DNA of 28,668 nt from assembly GCA_002391195.1 (NCBI GenBank), contig DGRZ01000082.1, forward strand, positions 1,229 to 29,896. Direction: 5' to 3'. The position numbers and the translations under genes were made by a program. A model generated the notes under the pieces. The model saw nothing but the letters and a program-made list of their open reading frames with translations, was not told where the DNA came from and made no database searches. The stretch is from Fibrobacter sp. UBA4375 (GTDB lineage Bacteria; Fibrobacterota; Fibrobacteria; Fibrobacterales; Fibrobacteraceae). Below are positions 22,462 through 28,027 of this stretch, one piece after another; the first letter of the stretch is position 1; each line of letters starts with the position of its first letter.

Positions 22462-22472
22462 TATAAAACGAA

Positions 22473-23384
22473 ATGCCTGAGAAAGCGGAAAAACTCAACG
22501 TCTTGATTCTTGCGGCTGGCCTCGGCACGAGGCTTCGGCCCTTGACCGAAGACATGCCCAAGCCGTTGGTGCCCGTGGTGGACAAGAGCATCCTGGAAAT
22601 CCAGGCCCAGCGCGCTCGTGAACTGGGACCCGTCCGGCTCCATGCCAACGCTCACTACCTTGCAGAACAGGTGATAGCCGAAGGTGCGCGTCTCGGGTTC
22701 GAGAAAGTCTGGGAAGAGCCGGAAATCCTCGGGACCGCAGGCCCCCTGAAACGCATATACAACGAAGGTTACCGCGGCGGGCTCCTGGTGATGAACGGCG
22801 ACGCCTACTGTCGTTTCGACTTGAACAAATTTATGGAGAACTCCCGCCGCGATGGCTGCGACGTGGCGCTCTTGGCGGTGGAGTTCCCTCAGGTAAATAC
22901 CTTCCGTGTCGACGGAAACGGACACTTGGCAGGAGTTGCGGGCCGTTTCGGTTCAGAACAGGGCAAGCCCGCCACCTTCTCGGGAGTGTCCTGGTACAGC
23001 GATGCGGCCCTTGCCCGCATCAAGGACGGCGAATTCGACATCCGGGAATTTTGGAAACAGGAACTTGCGGCGGGTCACCCGATTTATGTGGACTGTAGCC
23101 AGATGGACGCCACCTGGATTGACATGGGAAGCCCTGCGGGCCTGAAGGCCGCCTGCGACGCCCGCCTGCAGGAACTGGGGCTGAACAGCTGGGCTGGCGA
23201 CCATCTGCATTCAACGGTGCAGAGTCACGTTTCGAAGGTTGGCTGTTCAGTTGTCCAGAATGGAGTGGAACTGCCCGAAGGCGCTCGTGTCGAGAATTCC
23301 ATCTTGTTCGCCGGAGCTGCCGTCCAGGCGGGCGAAACCGTGAAGGACGAAATTCGGGGTAGGGGATTCTCGTGGAAGCTCTAG
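22473..23384 (+). CDS. Sugar-phosphate nucleotidyltransferase
   Basis: The 303-aa protein has the nucleotidyltransferase signature LAAGLGTRLRPLTEDMPKP (12-30), the GTAGPLKRIY motif and VMNGDAYCRFD, with the metal-binding Asp. The second half has ATWIDMGSPAGLKAA, typical of the family, and ends in a short region suggestive of a left-handed beta-helix (VQNGVELPEGARVENSILF). Such enzymes make NDP-sugars from sugar-1-phosphates and NTP; overall it resembles mannose-1-phosphate guanylyltransferase or MurU-like proteins, but sugar and base specificity cannot be read from sequence. The next gene starts with GTG inside its last codons (13-bp overlap), so the two are coupled. No Shine-Dalgarno is visible, since a repeat abuts the leader. 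Confidence 0.88.
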   Translation: MPEKAEKLNVLILAAGLGTRLRPLTEDMPKPLVPVVDKSILEIQAQRARELGPVRLHANAHYLAEQVIAEGARLGFEKVWEEPEILGTAGPLKRIYNEGYRGGLLVMNGDAYCRFDLNKFMENSRRDGCDVALLAVEFPQVNTFRVDGNGHLAGVAGRFGSEQGKPATFSGVSWYSDAALARIKDGEFDIREFWKQELAAGHPIYVDCSQMDATWIDMGSPAGLKAACDARLQELGLNSWAGDHLHSTVQSHVSKVGCSVVQNGVELPEGARVENSILFAGAAVQAGETVKDEIRGRGFSWKL

Positions 23385-24319
23385 ACCAGAAAATTTTGGA
23401 AATTGTCCAGGACGGTTTCCCGCTGGAGGAACGCCCCTACGCCGCGCTGGGAAGGCTTCTTGGCGTTTCAGAAGAAGAGACTTTCGATAGCGTGGAAGGC
23501 CTTCGCAAGTCCGGCGTCATCCGTCGTCTGGGTGGCGTCTATGACTCCCGCAGGTTGGGCTACATCTCCAGACTCTGCACGGGAGTGGTGAGCGAAGATA
23601 AACTGGAAGGTTTTGCTGCGGCGGTGGATAAGATTCCTGCCATCACACACAACTATGTCCGCAGTCACGCCTACAACGTTTGGTTCACCGTCATCGCCCG
23701 GTCGGAATCCGAAATTCAGGAAACGGTTCGGGGCCTGGAGGCGGAAACGGCCCTGCACGATGCCCATGTGCTCTCGGCCAGCAAGATGTTCAAGATCAAT
23801 ACGGTGATGAAGGCTGCGTCGGGCCAGGCCACGGAAAGTAAGGTTGTTGATAAGCTGGATTCGAAAGGTGCCGAACCCTTTGTCCCTGAGGCAAAGGACC
23901 GTCGCCGGATCAACCTCCTGTGCCAGGATATTCCCCACACCAAAACGCCCTTCTCTGATTTGGGAATAGACGTCGCCGAAATCCGCGGTGACTTGGATCA
24001 AAAAATCATGCGCAGATTCGGGGCGGTCCTCAGACACCAGCAGGCGGGTTTTGACGCAAACGCCATGGTGTGCCTTGCTGTTGCGGACACGGAACGGGCG
24101 GGAGCGCTGTTGGCCGAAGATCCTCACGTTTCCCACTGCTACGAGCGCAGCCCTTTCGAAGGTTTCCCCTATAATGTTTACGCCATGTTCCACGGGCAAA
24201 GTGAAGCCGAACTGGAGCAAAGCGTCTGTTCTGTGCTGTCTGCCCTGAACGGCCCGGACCATGCGGTGCTGACGTCCCTGAAGGAACTGAAAAAGACCAG
24301 TTTCGTCTATTTTGCCTAG
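23372..24319 (+). CDS. Fused siroheme decarboxylase AhbA-AhbB
   Basis: This 315-aa protein of the Lrp/AsnC-like siroheme decarboxylase family converts siroheme to 12,18-didecarboxysiroheme in the alternative heme pathway. Domain 1 (about 1-150) has an HTH-like start (ERPYAALGRLLGVSEEET), GVIRRLGGVYDSRRLGY (48-64) and THNYVRSHAYNVWFTV (92-107). Domain 2 (about 178-315) has KTPFSDLGID, FGAVLRHQQAGFDANAMV (216-233), SHCYERSPFEGFPYNVYAMF (254-273) and SLKELKKTSFVYF (302-314). These match the AhbA and AhbB halves, which are usually separate subunits. It starts with GTG inside the nucleotidyltransferase gene. The siroheme genes at 14104-16661 would supply its substrate. A regulator role is the alternative, but both halves retain the decarboxylase pattern. 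Confidence 0.87.
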   Translation: MEALDQKILEIVQDGFPLEERPYAALGRLLGVSEEETFDSVEGLRKSGVIRRLGGVYDSRRLGYISRLCTGVVSEDKLEGFAAAVDKIPAITHNYVRSHAYNVWFTVIARSESEIQETVRGLEAETALHDAHVLSASKMFKINTVMKAASGQATESKVVDKLDSKGAEPFVPEAKDRRRINLLCQDIPHTKTPFSDLGIDVAEIRGDLDQKIMRRFGAVLRHQQAGFDANAMVCLAVADTERAGALLAEDPHVSHCYERSPFEGFPYNVYAMFHGQSEAELEQSVCSVLSALNGPDHAVLTSLKELKKTSFVYFA

Positions 24320-24346
24320 GCAGGGATTGATTACCGTGCAAAGTTC

Positions 24347-24374
24347 AAAAACAAAAGGCCGGCAAATGCCGACC
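24347..24374 (-). terminator. Minus-strand intrinsic terminator between ahbAB and tRNA
   Basis: On the minus strand GGTCGGC (24374-24368) pairs with GCCGGCC (24363-24357) over ATTT and is followed by TTTTGTTTTT. No minus-strand gene ends here, so it may close a small RNA or mop up read-through towards ahbAB. Confidence 0.6.
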
Positions 24375-24478
24375 AATCGTGAGCAACAAACGCCTCGTAT
24401 TAACGAGGCGTGGTTGCGAGAGTGAGCGCAGGCCGGAGAATTTGCACCGAAATTTAGCGCGAACGGTCTTGTTATGTA
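24375..24478 (-). ncRNA. Possible structured small RNA upstream of the minus-strand terminator
   Basis: The stretch between two terminators has no gene but carries a strong hairpin, ACGCCTCG-TATTAA-CGAGGCGT (24390-24411), extended by GCAAC / GTTGC, and AATTT-GCACCG-AAATT (near 24440-24455). A longer-range pair GTGCAAA (24336-24342) / TTTGCAC (24441-24447) would enclose it. It does not match 4.5S RNA, tmRNA or RNase P consensus. Strand is inferred from the terminator only. Confidence 0.3.
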
Positions 24479-24480
24479 AA

Positions 24481-24510
24481 AAAAGAGGCAGACTTTTGTC
24501 TGCCTCTTTT
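24481..24510. terminator. Intrinsic terminator of tRNA-Ala
   Basis: AAAAGAGGCAGAC-TTTT-GTCTGCCTCTTTT is a perfect 13-bp stem with a 4-nt loop, flanked by A and T runs. It is immediately downstream of the tRNA on the minus strand and also able to stop plus-strand transcripts from ahbAB. Confidence 0.9.
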
Positions 24511-24513
24511 GAG

Positions 24514-24586
24514 TGGAGATAGTGGGAGTCGAACCCATGACCTACAGATTGCGAACCTGTCGCTCTACCAACTGAGCTATATCCCC
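24514..24586 (-). tRNA. tRNA-Ala, anticodon CGC
   Basis: The cloverleaf is read on the minus strand: acceptor GGGGATA / TATCTCC with the G3-U70 alanine identity pair, D arm GCTC-AGTTGGTA-GAGC, anticodon stem ACAGG / TCTGT with loop TTCGCAA (anticodon CGC, codon GCG), and T loop TTCGACT. Discriminator is A73, and the 3' CCA is not encoded. The outermost T-stem pair is A-C, so that stem has four good pairs. A terminator follows directly. Confidence 0.93.
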
Positions 24587-24647
24587 GTTAGGTATGCCAA
24601 ATATATCTATTCTAAAGCTTTTCGTCAAGCAATGGTTGGAAAAAACT

Positions 24648-25406
24648 TTATTTGGTTTTGACATAATGCTCCACAAGAGAATCGATGCAGTCTGTATTCA
24701 AATTAAAGGACTTGAATGCCTCGTAAAGACCTGAAATAAAGGTGGAATTGGTCATCATTTGTTTTTTGTAGGCGTCGAAGTCTTCCCCGAATTTTTTTGC
24801 CTCCTTTTTTTTACGAGGCCAATAAGAATAATTTGTCGATATTTTGCAGTTTGAATGAATATGCTTATCTATTCGTGGTAGATTGCAATTGGCATAGTAA
24901 CTTTCCGTGATATCTCCATAAATGTCGTAACCCACCTCTATACGTAGTGGGAAACGTTTTTCTTTGGGGTTTACTACATAGACGGCTGTTGTCGGCGGAG
25001 GACTTTTTTTGGTAGAGTCGATAAGGATTGCGATATTGGGTGTTGCCGCTATATAGGAAAATCCATTTCGTTCAAAGGTTTCCATGCATGAAACTTCGTC
25101 TGGACTAGGGCTGACATAGCGATTGTAGTAGTAAGAATCATGCAAAAATCTGTAATCAGATTCATCAAGGAATCTGTACCATATTCGAATCTCGTAATTG
25201 TCGTCATATTGGAGAAATCTTTGGCCAGGTTTGTCAATGAATTCCGCAAATTCCACGTTTCCAATAACGACCGTTTTTACGTGGTCTGAAAAAAGAAATT
25301 TTGTGAATGAATTTCCCTTTACAAGATGCCCAATGACGAAAAAAAGGATGGTTGCCACAGCAACGGCGACAACCACGAATAACATTTTAATCCAAACCGA
25401 TTTCAT
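24648..25406 (-). CDS. Unknown membrane-anchored protein, paralogue of the next gene
   Basis: I do not recognise this 252-aa protein. Residues 7-28 form one membrane segment (MLFVVVAVAVATILFFVIGH); the rest is soluble with a few Cys (SCMETF, NCNLPR, SNCKIS, DCIDS), suggesting an extracytoplasmic domain. The C-terminal segment FISGLYEAFKSFNLNTDCID resembles INDLYDVFSQLHLNPKCIHS of the neighbouring gene (shared LYxxFxxxxLNxxCIxSL). Codon use is more A+T-rich than in the housekeeping genes. The leader contains a 35-bp sequence repeated at 27476-27514. There is no clear Shine-Dalgarno before the ATG. The window gives no function; a role linked to the two upstream genes is only a guess. Confidence 0.75.
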   Translation of the reverse strand: MKSVWIKMLFVVVAVAVATILFFVIGHLVKGNSFTKFLFSDHVKTVVIGNVEFAEFIDKPGQRFLQYDDNYEIRIWYRFLDESDYRFLHDSYYYNRYVSPSPDEVSCMETFERNGFSYIAATPNIAILIDSTKKSPPPTTAVYVVNPKEKRFPLRIEVGYDIYGDITESYYANCNLPRIDKHIHSNCKISTNYSYWPRKKKEAKKFGEDFDAYKKQMMTNSTFISGLYEAFKSFNLNTDCIDSLVEHYVKTK

Positions 25407-25418
25407 TCAAAAGTCAAA

Positions 25419-25453
25419 AGAGTTAGATATAAAAAATTTCAATGCAAGTGTAC
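25419..25453. repeat. Leader repeat, copy 1
   Basis: AGAGTTAGATAT, a short A run, then AATTTCAATGCAAGTGTAC. The second copy is at 27476-27514 and differs by a 4-nt gap and one base (GTATAC). Both lie upstream of minus-strand genes of the unknown cluster, which suggests a shared promoter/operator or the edge of an old duplication. Confidence 0.65.
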
Positions 25454-25475
25454 ATTTGTTTAATTTTCTTGTCTG

Positions 25476-26276
25476 CTACCAAAATATACATTGGTAATCT
25501 TCGCAGTAGTAATTAAAAGGCGCGTCAAGTGTTTCTATGCTGCTTTGATCGTTTTTTGCAAAAATGGCGAGAGAATGTATGCACTTGGGATTTAGATGTA
25601 GTTGCGAAAAAACATCGTATAGGTCATTAATGTTTGTGCTGTCGCTAAAAAAGAGTTTAGCATTTTGCTTTATGCTGTTTTTTTGTTTGTTGGCTCCGAA
25701 ATATTTTTCTCGGTCGAAAGTGTATAATTCACAGTCGACTTTAGTCCGATTGTCCAGATACAGTGATAGCAAATCGTCGTCGGTATAAGTAGTATCGTCC
25801 GATGGATTCTTTATTTTTGGAGTGGGTCTCAGTACCAAAACGGAGTGGTCCGTCTTGTTTGAGTCGAGAAACAAATCAAAAGTGGCTTCGTTGTAATGGT
25901 ATTGTTCTTCTCTATACACGCCAATAAAATTGGAACCGTTTTTTGTACGGAATACTCGAACAAGGGGTGTTTCCATGTTTCCTTTTGAACAACCATCTGT
26001 GCCAGATGCCCCCCTTCCAAAGTATCCCCCTGTTAATTTGCTGTACGAGGATTCGCCATTTTTTTTTATAAAGACGTCATAGGTGCAGGCTGGGGGTCTC
26101 AGAAATTGAATGTATGGATTCACATTGACAAAAAGAGCTACGTCCAGGCCGTTTTCGCTGAATTTCTCTGCATATTCAGAATGAATATATTCCGGAAAAA
26201 CGTTTTTCCAAACGACGATGCCGTAAAGGGAGTATGCCAATACGATTGCGTCAAGGAATGTAACAATCCATCTCAT
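25476..26276 (-). CDS. Unknown membrane-anchored protein
   Basis: I do not recognise this 266-aa protein. It has one N-terminal hydrophobic segment (IVTFLDAIVLAYSLYGIVVW, residues 4-23) followed by a soluble domain with Cys residues and a repeated-looking acidic stretch (PSDDTTYTDDDLLSLYLDN). The C-terminal part carries LYDVFSQLHLNPKCIHSL, homologous in pattern to the end of the next gene downstream. Its start lies 26 nt inside the 3' end of the preceding gene, so the two are translationally coupled. Two paralogous anchored proteins downstream of a larger unknown gene form a small cluster, possibly accessory. A secreted-effector/immunity arrangement is conceivable, but no toxin domain is recognised. 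Confidence 0.75.
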   Translation of the reverse strand: MRWIVTFLDAIVLAYSLYGIVVWKNVFPEYIHSEYAEKFSENGLDVALFVNVNPYIQFLRPPACTYDVFIKKNGESSYSKLTGGYFGRGASGTDGCSKGNMETPLVRVFRTKNGSNFIGVYREEQYHYNEATFDLFLDSNKTDHSVLVLRPTPKIKNPSDDTTYTDDDLLSLYLDNRTKVDCELYTFDREKYFGANKQKNSIKQNAKLFFSDSTNINDLYDVFSQLHLNPKCIHSLAIFAKNDQSSIETLDAPFNYYCEDYQCIFW

Positions 26277-27267
26277 TCAAACAGCCTTCACGGATTTTGT
26301 TTATAAATGCTTGTTTTGCGGCCTCTACAAAGATAGGATTAACAAATGGAGTCTTCGGGAAAAAGGTGTAACTGTTTACTCGATTTTTGAAGTTCTTCCA
26401 GCCGCCGTAAGAATTCACGAAATGCCCGAAGCGACTGTAAAGTCCGTTGTTGTAATAATTATCCATTGCATCGTAAAATGATAGCCCATTGTTGATGAGT
26501 ACGGATATGTTGCGTGCGTCAATATCAGCATATAGATCTTCTTGACCAAATGGATTGCCTTTCCAGTTTGTTGAAAATCCGAGATTTGATTTGGCTAAAC
26601 GGTTTAGACTGTCTATTTCTATGCCTTTGCGCCACATATAATCCAAACTATCTGCAAAAGTAAACATGTCGCCAGCCCAACTTGCCCATTCCGCAGGAAT
26701 GTTGCGGCGGTATACGTCGTTGTCCAAATACCTGCTCAGTGTTGCATTAAAATGCGGAACGTCGAGTCCGATATTTGTGCCGGGAATGTGGACTCCTTTG
26801 AATGATGTGCTGTCCGCTTGGGAGAACTTACGTGGATAATCGGGGAATCTGTATCTTATCAAGGAATCCAGACGAGGATTTGCGAAGCCGGAGGTTAGGT
26901 TCCAGTCAAGTCCGTTGTAACCGCCGTAATCCCTTAGTACCCGCGTAAGCTCAAGTGCGCGCTCACTGCTGATGTAGTTATGCCATTCTGGGAGGACAAC
27001 GAGGCTGTCCATGTCTTTGATGGATTGCAGCAGTTGGTTGAACGTGGGCTTAGGCATTGGTTGCCAAGGTGTGGGCTTTGCGAAATCGTTATTGTATGTG
27101 GGAAGTTTGGGCAGGGGACGCTTGCGGAGAGATTGTATAACCGATGTTGTCGGTTGTGTAACTCGCGTGCTGCTTGCGGGTGCGGTTTGCTGTGGTACAA
27201 AAAGACTTGCAAGAAGTCCGGTAGAAGAACTGGTCGAGTTTGTGTACGGGATGTATGGTTCTGTCAT
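26251..27267 (-). CDS. Unknown protein with Pro/Thr-rich N-terminus
   Basis: I do not recognise this protein. The frame is open from 27378, but I choose the ATG at 27267 (MTEPYIPYTN, 338 aa), because AAAGGA lies 7 nt before it and the extra 37 residues would come from the leader hairpin. Residues 1-70 are Pro/Ser/Thr-rich and probably disordered. The rest is Asp/Asn/Tyr-rich, with GGYNGLDWNLTSGFANPRLD, NIGLDVPHFNATLSRYLDN and WASWAGDMFTFADSLDYMW as the best-ordered segments. No signal peptide or membrane segment is visible. A clear promoter (27385-27413) and a leader hairpin precede it. The downstream gene overlaps by 26 bp, forming an operon with a membrane-anchored protein. The lower G+C suggests acquisition. 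Confidence 0.75.
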   Translation of the reverse strand: MTEPYIPYTNSTSSSTGLLASLFVPQQTAPASSTRVTQPTTSVIQSLRKRPLPKLPTYNNDFAKPTPWQPMPKPTFNQLLQSIKDMDSLVVLPEWHNYISSERALELTRVLRDYGGYNGLDWNLTSGFANPRLDSLIRYRFPDYPRKFSQADSTSFKGVHIPGTNIGLDVPHFNATLSRYLDNDVYRRNIPAEWASWAGDMFTFADSLDYMWRKGIEIDSLNRLAKSNLGFSTNWKGNPFGQEDLYADIDARNISVLINNGLSFYDAMDNYYNNGLYSRFGHFVNSYGGWKNFKNRVNSYTFFPKTPFVNPIFVEAAKQAFINKIREGCLNEMDCYIP

Positions 27268-27319
27268 GATTTTTCCTTTGCCCCGGAGGGGCGACTGCGA
27301 ACCCAAAAACTCTTCGCCG

Positions 27320-27349
27320 AAGGACCTCTGACTGCAATTGGAGGTCCTT
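27320..27349. promoter_or_regulatory. Leader hairpin of the unknown operon
   Basis: AAGGACCTC (27320-27328) pairs perfectly with GAGGTCCTT (27341-27349) around a 12-nt loop. It lies in the minus-strand leader about 55 nt before the start at 27267. On the plus strand it is followed by CCTTTTT (27350-27356), so it could also act as a plus-strand terminator. Confidence 0.6.
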
Positions 27350-27384
27350 CCTTTTTGGGGCCGGATATTCTGTTTCACAACATA

Positions 27385-27413
27385 AATATACTCTAAATTT
27401 TGACTAAAAACAA
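27385..27413 (-). promoter_or_regulatory. Promoter of the unknown operon
   Basis: On the minus strand TTGTTT (27413-27408) and TATATT (27390-27385) are 17 bp apart, which puts the transcript start near 27377 and a leader of about 110 nt ahead of the 27267 start codon. A perfect 7-bp inverted repeat, TTTGTTA-TT-TAACAAA (27420-27435), lies just upstream of the -35. Confidence 0.7.
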
Positions 27414-27475
27414 GTAGTTTTTGTTATTTAACAAACAAAACAAAACGAAAATGTTTCTTGTTTGTTGTCTGCCAA

Positions 27476-27514
27476 AGAGTTAGATATTGAAAAAAATTTC
27501 AATGCAAGTATACC
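27476..27514. repeat. Leader repeat, copy 2
   Basis: A diverged second copy of 25419-25453 (AGAGTTAGATATT, A-rich centre, AATTTCAATGCAAGTATAC). Here the centre forms a palindrome, TTGAAA-AAAA-TTTCAA. It lies about 60 bp upstream of the -35 of the unknown operon. Confidence 0.6.
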
Positions 27515-27560
27515 CTCAACAATAATAATCTATATTCAACTTGAAAAATAGAGAGTTTCT

Positions 27561-27610
27561 CTTATTCTCGACATGAAATCTCGACAATTTCGAACGAGAG
27601 GATAAGATGG
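27561..27610 (+). repeat. Direct repeat DR, copy A
   Basis: This 50-nt unit matches 27825-27874 at about 42 of 50 positions. The loop core ATCTCGACAATTTC is identical in both. Most substitutions are transitions that keep pairing (GAAAT to GGAAT, CTTAT to CTTGT). Confidence 0.75.
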
Positions 27611-27781
27611 ACGCTCACGTCTGTCGGCATGCAAGTGCCGGCAACGGTTCGCTATGCAGGCCGCATTCATGCGGTCCGTTTGTGCGTATCGGCCTTTATG
27701 GGGCGTGGGTTGTTTATCCTTATTCGTTCAGGCAGTCGAGAGCCTCATGTCGTAAGGGTATTCAACCTCACGCCTTTTTTT
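27561..27781 (+). ncRNA. Candidate structured RNA, copy A, ending in a strong terminator
   Basis: No convincing gene is present from 27379 to 28027. On the plus strand this segment folds by eye into several hairpins. A 5' unit pairs CTTAT+CTCG with CGAG+ATAAG around an inner GAAAT-CTCGACA-ATTTC (27561-27606). Then come GTCGGCA / TGCCGGC (27623-27642) and GGCCGCAT / ATGCGGTC (27659-27676). A long terminal hairpin (27702-27774) stacks GGCGTG/CACGCC, GGTTG/CAACC, TATCCTTA/TAAGGGTA and AGGC/GCCT, followed by seven T. TTGAAA and TATTCT (27541-27568) give a weak promoter. A plus-strand frame through it (27607-27870) crosses the terminator and is rejected. No known RNA family was recognised. Confidence 0.5.
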
Positions 27782-27793
27782 GTGCGGTAAAAT

Positions 27794-27836
27794 GCCAGAA
27801 CAAGAGAAATTCCCACGAGTTGCTCTTGTTCTTGGC
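27794..27836 (+). promoter_or_regulatory. Hairpin competing with DR copy B
   Basis: GCCAGAACAAGAG (27794-27806) pairs with CTCTTGTTCTTGGC (27823-27836), 13 pairs with one bulged T. The right arm is the 5' strand of the DR copy B hairpin, so the two folds exclude each other. The same arrangement, weaker, precedes copy A (AATAGAG 27547-27553 with CTCTTATT 27559-27566, also one bulged T). Confidence 0.5.
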
Positions 27837-27956
27837 ATGGAATCTCGACAATTTCAGAACGAAAGAATAAGAGGGTACTCAGAAATCCGGACGCATGCGC
27901 GCCCCGTTTTGGCGTGGGCGTATTGTATGCCTAGGGCGTCGTGTATTCTCTTTTTG
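27825..27956 (+). ncRNA. Candidate structured RNA, copy B, ahead of the methyltransferase
   Basis: It begins with the second DR unit (27825-27874): CTTGTTCTT / AAGAATAAG, 9 pairs, around GGAAT-CTCGACA-ATTTC. Then GACGC / GCGTC (27890-27940) encloses CGCGCC / GGCGTG (27898-27916), and a TCTCTTTTTG run ends it near 27956. The order GCGTAT...GGGCGT recurs in copy A (27684-27706) and here (27917-27939). It is the direct leader of the methyltransferase gene, so it may be a cis regulator instead of a free RNA. Confidence 0.4.
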
Positions 27957-28027
27957 TGAAATCGCCGTAATCCAGTCCCCGAACGGGAGCGAAACAGAAC
28001 GTTGCGCTTGAAGTTCGGGAGAATGGA

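Noticed and set aside
27268..27378. A 37-residue N-terminal extension of the 26251-27267 protein
   Set aside because: It would be encoded by the leader hairpin, starts at the predicted transcript start, and has no ribosome site; the 27267 ATG has AAAGGA.
27607..27870. An 87-codon plus-strand frame
   Set aside because: It runs through a terminator hairpin and T run and across a repeated RNA-like unit; its composition is unlike a protein and it has no ribosome site.
27561..27874. Retron msr-msd or a type III toxin-antitoxin RNA
   Set aside because: No reverse transcriptase or ToxN-like gene is adjacent, and only two 50-nt repeats separated by 214 nt are present, unlike the contiguous short repeats of type III antitoxins.
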